Assembly: GCA_039602395.1 (NCBI GenBank)
Contig: JBCNJP010000008.1
Span: 16,312,354 to 16,376,353, forward strand
DNA: 64,000 nt
Reading direction: 5' to 3'
DNA from: Deinandra increscens subsp. villosa
Lineage: Eukaryota > Streptophyta > Magnoliopsida > Asterales > Asteraceae
Shown here piece after piece: positions 33,334 to 44,357 of this stretch. The stretch's first letter is position 1. Every line of letters starts with the position of its first letter. The notes beneath the pieces were generated by a model that had not been told where the DNA came from, made no database searches, and saw nothing but the letters and a program-made list of their open reading frames with translations. A program made the translations under genes and the position numbers.

Positions 33334-34110
33334 TGTTAGAACTTATTTATGTTGGCAACACAAACTATTCTCTTTTTGGTGATTAATTGTAATTTGACTT
33401 TGGTTTGTACTTAACTTTGAGCATGTACTTTGTTATCATTGATTATGTCTATGTATGATGTTTTGACTAAGTGTTAGCGTACTTGTGTTTTTGTTCTTAG
33501 CGAACTTCTTGCATGTTGAACTTAGCGGACTTGATTTACTCTTAGCGAACTTGTCATTTGTACTTAGCGTACTTGTTTGTTAAACTGTCCTAGCGAACTT
33601 GTTTTTACTCCTAGCGTACTTGATTTGTTCCTAGCGAACTTGTCTTGTTCCTAGCGTACTTGAACTGTTCCTAGCGTACTTAAGTTGTGCTTAGCGTACT
33701 TGTTAGCGGACTTGTTTGTGTTTAGCGAACTTGTTAGCGGACTTGTTAATGCTTAGCGTACTTGTTAGCGAACTTGTTTAATTCTTAGCGTACTTCTTAT
33801 ATCCTTAGCGTACTTCATATTCTGTTAGAATATTTTGCTGAAATCTAGGTAATGATTGGTTGTTGTCAAACATTCTATTTGTCCCAGGCTCTCTTGTAGT
33901 ATATATACCAAAGTGAAAACCCTAATACGTGTTCCTCCTGGTCTATTCTTCAAGAGAGCCTTTGTGTGTGTGTTCTTGGTGTATTTTGTGTGTGTTCTTG
34001 AGCTTTAGAGATCTATGGGGTGAAATCAACCAAGATTGATCATCACACTTGTTTTCCGCACCTGTGTGATGAATCAAATGAGAACATTGTGCTCAAATCA
34101 GGTCCTAACA
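33334..34110 (+). mobile_element. Sirevirus left (5') LTR
   Basis: 777 bp, TGTTAGAAC...TCCTAACA. About 18 copies of TTAGCG(A/T/G)ACTTG lie in 33475-33818. TATA box TATATATA at 33900-33907, about 80 bp after the array. It ends two bases before the primer site. It has no counterpart at the right end of the element. Confidence 0.85.
33475..33818 (+). repeat. TTAGCGNACTTG array 1 (in LTR)
   Basis: About 18 direct copies of (C)TTAGCGAACTTG with A, T or G at the variable base, at 14-35 bp spacing, upstream of the LTR TATA box. Candidate enhancer. Confidence 0.9.
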
Positions 34111-34112
34111 AT

Positions 34113-34125
34113 TGGTATCAGAGCC
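34113..34125 (+). other. Sirevirus primer-binding site (tRNA-Met)
   Basis: TGGTATCAGAGCC two bases after the LTR end. Standard Met-tRNA primer site. Confidence 0.92.
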
Positions 34126-34880
34126 ATGTTCTTCATTTTTTGAAGTTTTTCTCAAAAATGGAGAAATCTCATTTGAGTTATCAATTTTGGTTGTTTTTAC
34201 TAGATCTATGAGTTGATTCTTGGTAGAAATCACTCTAGAAACTCAAAAACATGCTTAGATTTCTGTTTATTTCAAGTTTTGATGGTCAATTTTTGAATTT
34301 GGTGAAGTTTTGGTTCGGACCGTATTCTTCACTGTTCTTGAGAAATTTTTTCCAAAATTGTTTTTATGATGTTTCTTTGCTGAAATTGATGATTTTCGAG
34401 ATTTAGTATAGTAAAACCGAAATCATTGGCACAGATTTCACCTTCTAACATCAAGTATTGAAGATTTTATGAACAAATTTTCGGATTTTTGAGACTTTTT
34501 CTTAAAATATCACTGTTTGATTAATTTAAGGTCACTTAGAGTGATTTTTGAGGTTTGTGTTAGTTGTATCAAATGATCCTAACATGATTTCGCATCTATT
34601 GATGCCCTCAAACATCATTTTGGTGAAAATTGATTTTTGGTGATTTGAACTTGCTCAAGAACAAGCTGTTCAAAATTTTGACTAAGTCAAAAATTTGAAT
34701 TTTTCAAATTTTGCTGTTTACACCTAAATATTAGTGTTTAATTATCCCATTGATGTTTATGATTGCAGGATTTGTGTGAATTCAAGCAATCTTCGTGTTT
34801 ACAAGCAATTTGAAGCTCGTGTTCTTCGTTCGGCCCGTTTTAGCAACTTTTGCTGAAAATCTGTTTCTGTCTCATCTGAG
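34126..34880 (+). other. Sirevirus leader
   Basis: AT-rich untranslated leader without genes. An acceptor-like TTATGATTGCAG|G ends at 34768, about 110 bp before the gag ATG. Confidence 0.6.
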
Positions 34881-37800
34881 ATGTCTGAAGGAAATCATTT
34901 TACTCCGGTCATGCAAGGAAACAACCGCCCTCCAAAACTCATGGGTGCTAGTGACTTTGATGACTGGAAGGGGAAGTTCATACTGTTTCTGGAATATTTG
35001 GATTTTGATCTACTTACTTCAGTTCTCAATGGTCCAGCTGTGTTTGAAGTTGAAGAAGCTACAACACCGGCTCCTGGTGTTGCAGTTCCTACTGTTGCTG
35101 ACCCACCTAACACTAAGAAGAGGATGCTCCCAAAGCCCATGGACAAGTTGACTGTAGGTGAACATGCTCAGTTGAAAATTGATAGGCGTGCCTTGGGTTG
35201 TATCAAGATGGCAATAAATGATGATCTGTTGCATCAGTTTCGGGATGCTACTTCTGCACATGAGATTTGGGTTGGCCTTGAGAAGAAGTATGAGGGCAAT
35301 CCAGCTACAAAGGAGAGAAGGCTTGAGAAACTTAAACTCGCTTTCAATACTTTTGCTCACAGGCCTGGAGAGTCGTTCGAGACACATGTCACACGATTCT
35401 GCAGGATTATCACTGAGATGACCACTAAGAAGATTCGTCCAGATACCGGCGACATCATAAGGAAGATTCTGCATTCTTTTCCTCAAGAGTTTGACTCCTA
35501 TGTCATCTATCTGATTGACAGCACTGATCTCCTCAATGCTGATTACATGGACATGATTGATAAAGTCCGTGATTATGAGGTTAGAGCAGTTGAACGCACT
35601 GGAAGGTCACTCATGGGTAATGTGACCTCTAAAGGTTCGTCATCCAATGCTCCCAATGCTGCATTTGCTGCTGCCATGTATGAGGATAGTCATCAGTTCT
35701 CTCAATCTTCTGGTCCCAGTGTACCTGTCCCTGCCTCTACTCCTACTCAGACTCCAACTCAGCCTGAAGTTCAAGTGTCTCATGCAACTCATCAACCATC
35801 AAGCGTGTCATTTGTACAAGCTCCTTCTTCAGGGTATTTTGGTCATTCGTCAGCTCCAGTTTCTTCAAACTCCACCAACATGGATCAAGATCTGTGTAAT
35901 GCTTTTCTTGCCTGCATGAACTCTCAAATGTCAGGCAACATTGAGACTATGACTGTGTGTCAAGAGGATCTTGACCAGATTTCTGCTGATGATCTTGAAG
36001 AGATCGATATTAAGTGGCAGATGGGAATGATTGCTGCCAGGACAAGAAAGTTTTTCAGAAAAACTGGAAGGAAGCTGTTTCAACCTGCCTCAAATGCTAA
36101 CATAGGCTTTGACAAGTCTAAAGCTCAGTGTTTCAACTGTCAAGAGCTTGGTCACTTCGCCCGTGAATGTCCCAAGCCCAAAACTTGGAATGTTCCTGTC
36201 AATTCGGGTGGAAGCAACCACACCTATCAGAAGCAGGGTGGAAACAGTACCCAGTCGTACCAGAAAACTGGCAACTCCTCCTACCAGAAGCCACAGAATA
36301 CCAATTCAAATGTCTCTCATCAAGGATCGTCTAGCTCTTCGTCTGCACAGAGGGTTGATAGCAATGGAAAAGCCTTGGTATCTCTCGAGGATGGGAACTA
36401 CAATTGGACGTCTTCTGCACCATCTCATTCTGCAAACCAGCCTGATTATGCTCTTGTGGTGGACTCAGATGGAAAGGAGGATACTGAGTCTGTTGAGTTT
36501 GACCCTCTTTTCCCCACCAACTTCTGTCTGATGGCGGGTATTGAAGAAGAGTTTGATGGAACTTCTCCCTCTGCTGGTTCAGCCACTGCTGTAAGTCAAA
36601 ATGAGGTCGAGTCTGAAGCTGGCAAAAGACTTCTTGAACTCCAACGTGGATCCATTCCCGATGAGGTAAAAGAAAATTTATGTTCTGCAAATTGCCTTGA
36701 AACTGTCGCTAGATACCGCACATACAATCTCGAATTGCATGCTAAGGCGGCTGAAAGCGAAAGTCAGGTTGAAATCCTCAAGGCAAATGAGGAAAAATTT
36801 CTTGAGAAAATCAAGTCACTTCAGGATGACATTGAAATCATGAAGCACACTGAATCAACTTTAAAAATTCAAATTGAGGATCTTTTGAAAAATCAAACCT
36901 CTTTGAGAAATGAATATGCTAAAGCTCGTGAAGCTATTGATTTAATGAAACTTAATCCTGGTAACTTGGGTAATGCTGTTGCCAAAGACATTATGGCACG
37001 GTTAAGAACTGGTTTGGGTTTCTTAAGGGAAATTTGTGATAGTGCTGCTGAACATCCACTTAATCATAATTACCTAACAATCCCTGAGCTAACTAAAATC
37101 AACCCCAAGAGTCACATTAAGTTCATTGATCCAAGCATGATTCCGAGTGCTTCTGATATACAATCGATGGAAGCCCAACTCTCTGCCACTGAAACTGGCT
37201 CTGGGCTCCCACCGATTGATGAAACCTTGAAGTTTGGTGACTTTGAGTCCATCTCTGTTAGTTCTGTTGATTCACTTATTTCTGAAGCATGTGTCCTAAA
37301 GGCTGCTGAATCTGAGTTTCTAAATATTTGTACTCAAAATGCCTCAAATGGTCAATCATTTTTGTTTAATGAAAATTTTGATGTTTTCAAAACTAATGAA
37401 GCTCCTAAAAGGATAAAAACTGTTCGGAGGCGTAAGCCCAAAGTGAGTGATGAAAATGAGAAACTCGATTCGCAGCAAGTAGTCGATGATGATGCCTTTG
37501 CAAAAGCATTCGCAGAAATGGCTTTAAAACATGGTAAGACTGTCATGCACACACAAGCCGGTCTTACAATCACCGATGGTAAGGTGACGTCTGTTCAGAA
37601 AAAGCCTACTGCTTCTGTTCCAATCGCAACATCTCCTGCTGCACAAGCTGTTCCTCAACCAACATTTCTCAAGCAAAAAGGATCATCTGCTCATACTGCT
37701 TCCAATGAAGCTGGCTCTTCATCTGTGACTCTTGTGAAGACTGGGAATCCAAAGAACAAAAGACCTCAGAATGATCCAGTTATCACAATTCCACATGAAA

Positions 37801-38576
37801 ATGAAGATCAGTATCAGACGGTTGAGCAAAGTGAGCTTAATTTAAGCATTTCTGAAAATGAGTCTACACCAAAGAAAAAGAAACAGACCAGAAGACGGAA
37901 GAAGAAGCCCGTTGCTGAAAAAGAGAAGGGTGAAAGTGTCACTTCAAGTGAGCCTCAACAGTTGGCTCCTCAGTCTGTTGAACAAACTGCTGCAATTTCA
38001 GCTAGTGGTACTGTCGAGAATGTAGGGTGTTCTGTCTGTGGAAACCCGCATCATGATGCCAGGGTTTGTGTTTACAATACAGGATACTCTGAATTTAACA
38101 ATGCTCCAGTGCCTCCAGCCCATTTCTACCAACAGCAGCAAGTAGGTCCTCAAGGAAACCAATTGGCTCCAATGTATTATGGGAATTATGGGGAAGAATA
38201 CGTGGATCAGCGCCTTGACACCATGTTTCAACAGTCTTACCCAAATCAGCCCTACGTTCCAAATCAGGCCCCGTATGTGCCACGTGGTCTCGGTAGGGGT
38301 GTGAATACATTCAGGCCAACTGTTCAACAACAAATGAGAATGTCGGCACCAAACACTTTTCCTGTTAGGTCCTGGACGCCTCGACCAAGGCCGGGATTCA
38401 TTCCAAGGCCTCTCGCGGTTCAACAACCTGTCGTAGCTCCTCGACCATCTGCTACATTTAAGGCTGCTTCATCTGTCTCTCCTGCTGTTGTGAACGCACC
38501 AACTGCTCCCTCCACCTCGAAAGCACCTAAGAAGAAGGCTCCTGGTCAATTTGGCCAGGGTCCATCCTTGAACTAA
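34881..38576 (+). CDS. Sirevirus gag, 1231 residues, intact
   Basis: Capsid/nucleocapsid polyprotein. N-terminal UBN2-like gag domain (LMGASDFDDWKGKFILFLEY near residue 20; ERRLEKLKLAFNTFAHRPGESFETHV near 145). Zinc knuckle 1 at residues 417-430 (CFNCQELGHFAREC). A coiled coil spans about 625-692. A lysine/arginine-rich stretch near 997-1015 (KKKKQTRRRKKKP) could be nuclear-localising or RNA-binding. Zinc knuckle 2 is at 1050-1063 (CSVCGNPHHDARVC), then a Pro/Gln-rich tail. The ATG at 34881 opens MSEGNHFTP directly before the gag domain. Gag is much larger than usual for copia but matches the Sirevirus trend. It ends 16 bp before the pol frame, in a different frame. Confidence 0.92.
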   Translation: MSEGNHFTPVMQGNNRPPKLMGASDFDDWKGKFILFLEYLDFDLLTSVLNGPAVFEVEEATTPAPGVAVPTVADPPNTKKRMLPKPMDKLTVGEHAQLKIDRRALGCIKMAINDDLLHQFRDATSAHEIWVGLEKKYEGNPATKERRLEKLKLAFNTFAHRPGESFETHVTRFCRIITEMTTKKIRPDTGDIIRKILHSFPQEFDSYVIYLIDSTDLLNADYMDMIDKVRDYEVRAVERTGRSLMGNVTSKGSSSNAPNAAFAAAMYEDSHQFSQSSGPSVPVPASTPTQTPTQPEVQVSHATHQPSSVSFVQAPSSGYFGHSSAPVSSNSTNMDQDLCNAFLACMNSQMSGNIETMTVCQEDLDQISADDLEEIDIKWQMGMIAARTRKFFRKTGRKLFQPASNANIGFDKSKAQCFNCQELGHFARECPKPKTWNVPVNSGGSNHTYQKQGGNSTQSYQKTGNSSYQKPQNTNSNVSHQGSSSSSSAQRVDSNGKALVSLEDGNYNWTSSAPSHSANQPDYALVVDSDGKEDTESVEFDPLFPTNFCLMAGIEEEFDGTSPSAGSATAVSQNEVESEAGKRLLELQRGSIPDEVKENLCSANCLETVARYRTYNLELHAKAAESESQVEILKANEEKFLEKIKSLQDDIEIMKHTESTLKIQIEDLLKNQTSLRNEYAKAREAIDLMKLNPGNLGNAVAKDIMARLRTGLGFLREICDSAAEHPLNHNYLTIPELTKINPKSHIKFIDPSMIPSASDIQSMEAQLSATETGSGLPPIDETLKFGDFESISVSSVDSLISEACVLKAAESEFLNICTQNASNGQSFLFNENFDVFKTNEAPKRIKTVRRRKPKVSDENEKLDSQQVVDDDAFAKAFAEMALKHGKTVMHTQAGLTITDGKVTSVQKKPTASVPIATSPAAQAVPQPTFLKQKGSSAHTASNEAGSSSVTLVKTGNPKNKRPQNDPVITIPHENEDQYQTVEQSELNLSISENESTPKKKKQTRRRKKKPVAEKEKGESVTSSEPQQLAPQSVEQTAAISASGTVENVGCSVCGNPHHDARVCVYNTGYSEFNNAPVPPAHFYQQQQVGPQGNQLAPMYYGNYGEEYVDQRLDTMFQQSYPNQPYVPNQAPYVPRGLGRGVNTFRPTVQQQMRMSAPNTFPVRSWTPRPRPGFIPRPLAVQQPVVAPRPSATFKAASSVSPAVVNAPTAPSTSKAPKKKAPGQFGQGPSLN

Positions 38577-38592
38577 TCACTTTCTTTTTCAT

Positions 38593-41500
38593 GTGCAGGG
38601 AACGGCCCGGAGTGCTATGAACATATGGTACTTGGACAGTGGCTGCTCTAGGCACATGACAGGGAACAAGGACCTGCTGTCTGATGTCAAGACGATAACT
38701 CATGGCGGTTCTGTTGCCTTTGGGGGTGATATTCGTGGTGGTAGAATAATAGGAAACGGTCTTTTAACTAATGGAGAAATTTCATTTGACAAAGTGAATT
38801 TGGTCTCTAATTTGAAGTTCAACTTGCTCAGTGTATCGCAGATCTGCGACAACAAAATGCCGATGTTATTCGATGATAAGGAGTGTTATATCCTGAAGCC
38901 GGGTTTCAAGGTTCCCGAAGATCAAATTCTATTTCGCGCAAAACGAAACGGGAATATGTACGCCTTAGATATGTCTGCTGCAAGGCCGACTGGTTCAGTG
39001 GCGTGTTTCTTGGCAAAGGCTTCGGAAGATGACTCAACTTTATGGCATAGGCGAATGGGACATGTGAACTTTCGAAACATGAACCGCCTTGTAAGAGGAA
39101 AACACGTGGTCGGTGTGCCGGAGAAGGAATTCATCCACATCGATAACTGTGTGGCGTGTTTGAAAGGTAAACAGCGCAAGACGTCTCACAAACCAAAGCC
39201 ACCTGGAAGGACAACGGCAATTCTTCAACAACTCCATCTCGACCTTTTCGGGCCAGTGAACGTCTACAGTTTAGGGGGAAAGTCTTACTGCTTGGTTATT
39301 ACTGACGATTACTCCAGATACTCGTGGGTGTTCTTCCTGAGAGAGAAGTCTGAGACAGCTGAGACCTTGAAGGATTTTGTCACGCGGATCGAGAATCGGT
39401 GCAGAGAGCGAGTTAAAGTCATCAGATCAGATAATGGGTCAGAGTTCAAGAATCAGACTTTTGATGCTTTTTGCAATGAAAAGGGCATATTTCGACAGTT
39501 CAGTTCACCGTACACGCCTCAACAAAATGGCGTCGCAGAACGGAAGAATAGAACAATCATTGAGTGTGCCAGAACTCTGCTTGCTGATTCCAACCTTAAA
39601 TTGTCATTTTGGGCAGAAGCTGTGAATACAGCCTGCTATGTTCTAAATAGAACTCTCTTGGTTAAACATGCTAACAAGACGCCTTTCGAGCTGTTTTCAA
39701 AAGAAAAACCAAACTTAAAACGATTAAAACCGTTTGGATGCGCTTGTACTGTGTTAATCCAGTCGGAACAGTTAGCTAAATTTGCCCCTCGGGCGGATGA
39801 AGGCTATTTTGTTGGATACTCGATGAGCTCTCCAGCATTTCGAGTATTTAACAGAAGAACTCGAGTTATTCTTGAATCATGCAACGTTACTTTTAACGAG
39901 CATGCTCAGAATACTAGAGATCCTGCTCCTGATAGCATGTATGACCTTGAGACTTTTTCTTCAACTTTTAACTTGTTTGAGTCTGATGTTGCAGGAAATT
40001 TGTTAAATCAAGCTGAACAAGTAAATGAAGAAGTCTTTCCTTCTGTTGATATGTTTGCTCCAATTACTTCGTCTATCCTGGATTCCATCTATTCGGTTGA
40101 TACAACGACGATTTCAAGGGGAGAACAGTCAACACCATCAACTGATGTCACTGAAGCGACTACAACAACTTCTTTACCTGATCAGCCTTCTGTTCAGACT
40201 CTCGAGCCAGTAATTGTGGAGATAGAACCAGCTCAAGCAACAACTGAGGCAGAAAACTTTGTTGGAAATGAAGCTGAAACTCATGAGTCAGATTCAGATG
40301 ACATATCTGAGATTGAAACTGGAGAGACCCCAGGCGACGATCTTCAAATTGGGAATCTAGAATCGTCTATCCCAGCACCTGCTGTTGAAGAGACTCGGAT
40401 TCATAAGAATCATCCCACTAGTCAGATCATTGGTCCCGTTGATGTGCGTCTCACTAGGAGTAAAACTAAGGATCTGCACACATGTCTGTTTTCTTGTTTC
40501 ATATCACAAGAAGAGCCTACTTCTGTTGCTGCTGCCCTTCTTGATGAAAATTGGATTGATGCGATGCAAACAGAGCTTCTTCAGTTCAAACTGCTCAAGG
40601 TCTGGCATTTGGTGGACCCGCCAGAAGGTTTGGAACCCATTCCTGTCAAATGGATTTTCAAAAACAAAAGAGATGACCGTGGAATCATTATAAGGAATAA
40701 GGCCCGTTTAGTTGTAAAAGGGTATAAGCAAATCGATGGCATTGATTATGATGATGTCTATGCTCCAGTCGCTCGTCTAGAGGCAATCCGGATTTTCTTG
40801 GCGTATGCTGCGTCAATGAACATCACCGTCTATCAATTGGACGTGAAAACCGCCTTTCTCTATGGTGAGCTCGACGAAGACGTGTACGTAGACCAACCTC
40901 CGGGGTTTGTGAACAAATCTTTTCCCAAGAAATGTTACAAATTGGATAAGGCTCTTTATGGTCTACACCAAGCCCCGAGAAAATGGTACGAGACATTATC
41001 AACTTATCTGCTGTCAAATGGTTACAAAAGGGGTGTCATTGATCAGACTCTTTTCATTCGTCATGTGGGTAAAGACAAGCTGTTAGTACAAGTTTACGTC
41101 GACGACATTATTTTTGCCTCAACAGATGTTGCTCTCTGTCACGAATTTGAGGATCTGATGAAAAAGAAGTTTGAGATGAGTGCTATGGGTGAACTGACAT
41201 TCTTTCTGGGAATTCAAGTGAAGCAAACACCGGATGGTATTTTAATCAGCCAAGGGAAGTATGTCAAAGAAATCCTGAAGAAATTTGGTTTCAATGATTC
41301 TAAGGGTTTCTCTACACCCGTCGTTACGCGTCATAGACTCAATCTGGATCCGGAAGGTATTTGTGTGGATGAGCATCTCTACAGGTCAATGATAGGTTCT
41401 CTTATGTATCTGACAGCCAGCCGTCCCGACATCATGTATGGAGTGTGTCTATGTTCCCGATTTCAATGCAAGCCAAAAGAATCGCACTTACTAGCTGTGA

Positions 41501-42039
41501 AGAGGATTTTTCGATACTTGAGGTCCAATTCGAACAGAGGACTTTGGTATCCTAAAGACCCATCCTTCGATCTTCGAGCCTTCTCAGATAGTGACTATGC
41601 TGGTTGTGAACTCAATCGTAAGTCGACAACGGGAGGAGCTCAGTTCTTGGGAAACCGGTTAGTTTCATGGCAATGCAAGAAGCAGACAACAGTGTCAGTC
41701 TCAACGGCTGAAGCGGAATACATTGCTGCCGCATCGTGCTGCTCTCAAGTGCTTTGGATTCAGAATCAGCTTCTGGATTACGGTTTGAACTTCATGGGTA
41801 CCCCTATTCATATAGATAATACTGCTGCTGTTTCTATTGTTAAAAATCCTATTCAGCATTCTAAAACTAAGCACATAGAGATTAGGTATCATTTCATTAG
41901 GGATTGTGCCGAGAAGAAGCTAGTCACTTTAGTTCATGTTAGCTCCGATGACCAGTTAGCAGACCTTTTCACAAAACCCTTTGATATGTCTAGGTTTAAT
42001 TTTCTGGTTAGTGCAGTAGGCATGATAAACTATGACTGA
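38593..42039 (+). CDS. Sirevirus pol: protease, integrase, reverse transcriptase, RNase H
   Basis: Retropepsin WYLDSGCSRHMTG near residue 15. GAG-pre-integrase LWHRRMGHVN with CVACLKGKQ. Integrase core DLFGPV / IRSDNGSEF / QQNGVAERKNRT. Reverse transcriptase VYQLDVKTAFLYGELDEDVY and YVDDIIFAS (residues 835-843). RNase H FSDSDYAGC, STAEAEYIAA and DLFTKPFD. No stops in about 1148 codons. There is no ATG at the start of the frame; the first is at 38617, just before the protease. The frame opens after TTCTTTTTCATGTGCAG|G, a strong splice-acceptor-like string, and is +1 to gag, so expression needs splicing, frameshifting or internal initiation. Confidence 0.95.
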   Translation: MQGTARSAMNIWYLDSGCSRHMTGNKDLLSDVKTITHGGSVAFGGDIRGGRIIGNGLLTNGEISFDKVNLVSNLKFNLLSVSQICDNKMPMLFDDKECYILKPGFKVPEDQILFRAKRNGNMYALDMSAARPTGSVACFLAKASEDDSTLWHRRMGHVNFRNMNRLVRGKHVVGVPEKEFIHIDNCVACLKGKQRKTSHKPKPPGRTTAILQQLHLDLFGPVNVYSLGGKSYCLVITDDYSRYSWVFFLREKSETAETLKDFVTRIENRCRERVKVIRSDNGSEFKNQTFDAFCNEKGIFRQFSSPYTPQQNGVAERKNRTIIECARTLLADSNLKLSFWAEAVNTACYVLNRTLLVKHANKTPFELFSKEKPNLKRLKPFGCACTVLIQSEQLAKFAPRADEGYFVGYSMSSPAFRVFNRRTRVILESCNVTFNEHAQNTRDPAPDSMYDLETFSSTFNLFESDVAGNLLNQAEQVNEEVFPSVDMFAPITSSILDSIYSVDTTTISRGEQSTPSTDVTEATTTTSLPDQPSVQTLEPVIVEIEPAQATTEAENFVGNEAETHESDSDDISEIETGETPGDDLQIGNLESSIPAPAVEETRIHKNHPTSQIIGPVDVRLTRSKTKDLHTCLFSCFISQEEPTSVAAALLDENWIDAMQTELLQFKLLKVWHLVDPPEGLEPIPVKWIFKNKRDDRGIIIRNKARLVVKGYKQIDGIDYDDVYAPVARLEAIRIFLAYAASMNITVYQLDVKTAFLYGELDEDVYVDQPPGFVNKSFPKKCYKLDKALYGLHQAPRKWYETLSTYLLSNGYKRGVIDQTLFIRHVGKDKLLVQVYVDDIIFASTDVALCHEFEDLMKKKFEMSAMGELTFFLGIQVKQTPDGILISQGKYVKEILKKFGFNDSKGFSTPVVTRHRLNLDPEGICVDEHLYRSMIGSLMYLTASRPDIMYGVCLCSRFQCKPKESHLLAVKRIFRYLRSNSNRGLWYPKDPSFDLRAFSDSDYAGCELNRKSTTGGAQFLGNRLVSWQCKKQTTVSVSTAEAEYIAAASCCSQVLWIQNQLLDYGLNFMGTPIHIDNTAAVSIVKNPIQHSKTKHIEIRYHFIRDCAEKKLVTLVHVSSDDQLADLFTKPFDMSRFNFLVSAVGMINYD

Positions 42040-43650
42040 GCTCTCTCCATTCTCTAGTATGTTAGTATCTTAACTTTATAGGTTTAGCTGCTTAGAAGTG
42101 TTATCTCTGATTCCTTTAGTTTAAAATTTTTTATTTATCTGCTTGTCGAGTTATTCTATCCTTTGACCCTGATTTGACCTAAACTCTTTGTTTGTGGTTG
42201 TCAAGTGTCAATTTTGTCTGTCTCTAAAGATCAAATTTTTTTCCCTATGTTTTTGTGTCTGTCTACCGTGCCTGCATTTGTGGAAGATAAAACCAAAAAT
42301 AGTGTCATTTCGATAATTATAAATCAAGTGTCTATACACATGTGCAGTGAAAAATAGCAGAAAATTACCAAAAACATTGAAAAAGCAAAAACCTTTTGGT
42401 CTGTGGTCGGACAAGATGTTAAGAACGTGATATAATTCTGGTCTTGTTGATCTAACCGTAGGATATGATCCAATCGACCGGTAATTCTATCATTTGATGT
42501 GTCGGTAGGCTCGACATACTTAGAAGTAGACTATTTCTGTGATTACACATTAATTTGCATGAAAATGTGAACCTTTAAGTCTACCAGAGCAAAATTCTTT
42601 AAATTTGCCTAAGTCTGAGCTAAGTACGATATGCCAACACACACGAATATTTCTTTAGCATTAAGTCCCTGATTTCACTCATCAGCACACCATCTGTTTT
42701 GCTTACGCAAAGACCTTGGTGTCGCTTCATCCATCAATAAATCCGTGGCACATCTGCTTTGCGAAAGCGATGACCTTGTGACCACGCGATACCATCATCA
42801 CAATCATCATTTATCCGTGACACATCTGCTTTGCGAAAGCAATGACCTTGTGTTCACGCGATCCATCAAAATATCCATTCATGAAATCAGCTACTTAACA
42901 CTAAAGAAATAGGGGGAAATAAAATATGTTGTCATATGTTGAAGAAATTCCATATGTACATTTTGAAATTCTTATGTGTGTGGGTTGTATCCGAAGTGCA
43001 AAAATGGCCCATGGTAGAATTCTGGTGACTTAAGTTGAATATAAGGTTAATCACATCTTTCACTAATTGGACAAAACATGATAACAATACATCACAGAAA
43101 TTGGTTGAAAATTAACTTGTCTGAGCTTAAGTGGAAAAACAATACCGACAATCTGACTTAGGGTAACGGATCCGAAAGGTGATTTGAATTATAAGTGTTA
43201 TTGATCACGTAAATGATCGGTATGATTCTAAACATGTCTGACCACGACCATCCAAAAATATGTGAATATTCAAAAGCATATGTGCTTAAAATTTCCAAGT
43301 TTGGTGAAAAATTGACCAACTTGTGCTTGAATGAATCTTGGTTTTGGTTTGAAATAAACCAACTCGAATGAAAATGAAATCTTGAGTTCGGGTGGAAAAT
43401 TGACCCAACTCGGTTGAAAATGTAACTTTTTGAGTTTGGATGTGTTTTGAACCAATAAGAGTCAATTGTAGGTACTAGGTGTGTCTCTATCAAATTTGTT
43501 GAAATTATCAAGAACTTGTCTTATAAATTAAAAGTTTATCTTCCTGGTAGGTCACTGGTGACAGACATGCATTTATGAACTTTTGTTTTGATGTAATTTA
43601 GATTTAAAACTTTTTAAAAGACTTAGAATTTTTCTTATGTTTTTACATAA
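42040..43650 (+). other. Sirevirus 3' region after pol
   Basis: Non-coding. It contains three short hairpins (42698-42711, 42756-42768, 42828-42840) within ~70-90-bp repeats ending in (T/C)CATCA, then a purine tract AAATAGGGGGAAAT near 42908. Minus-strand open frames here (for example 43158-43511) show no domain. Confidence 0.65.
42698..42840 (+). repeat. Sirevirus hairpin trio
   Basis: TTTGC-TTAC-GCAAA, then GCTTT-GCG-AAAGC twice, each preceded by CATCTG and followed by GACCTTG. The perfect stems with GCG loops parallel the CTTTC...GCG...GAAAG hairpins in the gag-only elements. Confidence 0.7.
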
Positions 43651-43654
43651 TTCT

Positions 43655-44345
43655 GATCTTAGCGGACTTGTTTTTTGCCTTAGCGAACTTAATCCTAAGG
43701 CAAGTCCGCTAAGAACAATCCACAAGGTTAATAACAAGTTTGCTCTTAGCGAACTTGTTTGGAAGTCTTGAAAAATTGTCTTTAAATTTTTCTTTAAGTC
43801 CGCTAAGAACAAAGTGTTCTTAGCGAACTTGTTTCCTTAAAGCTTTTCTCTTTTGAGAAAGAAGTACGCTAAGTTGATTTTATCCTTAGCGAACTTCACA
43901 TGATCTTACTTTAAAATTTCTGTTAAGTGTTGATGAAGTACGCTAAGTTGATTTTAGCCTTAGCGAACTTCTCCACTTTCATAATTTGTCCACTTAGGCT
44001 AAACTGTTCTTAGCGAACTTGTTTAAGCCTTAGCGGACTTGTTTTTGCTTAGAATATTTTGGTGTCTCAAGTTCATATTGGCCTTAGCGTACTTGTTTAG
44101 CCTTAGCGAACTTCCTAGCTTAGCGAACTTCTTTAGGCTTAGCGCACTTGTTTAGCCTTAGCGAACTTCCTGGCTTAGCGAACTTCTTTAGGCTTAGCGT
44201 ACTTATTTTAGGCCTTAGCGAACTTGTTTCCCTTTAGCGTACTTGTTTCCCTTTAGCGTACTTGTTTTAAGTATGCTTATACCTAGCGGACTTAGAGATA
44301 GTTTTAGCGAACTTGTTTAAATGATTAGATATTTTTCAAGTCCGC
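43655..44345. repeat. TTAGCGNACTTG array 2 (internal)
   Basis: About 25 copies, roughly 20 direct and 5 inverted (AAGTCCGCTAAG, AAGTACGCTAAG), same motif as in the left LTR. Some larger units recur: 'cttagcgaacttcctagcttagcgaacttctttaggc' appears twice near 44102 and 44158. Confidence 0.9.
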
Positions 44346-44357
44346 TAAACCTAATAC

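Noticed and set aside
35019..35486. Minus-strand frames opposite the Sirevirus gag (also 36331-36690, 37998-38426)
   Set aside because: Antisense shadows of an intact coding region with strong homology.
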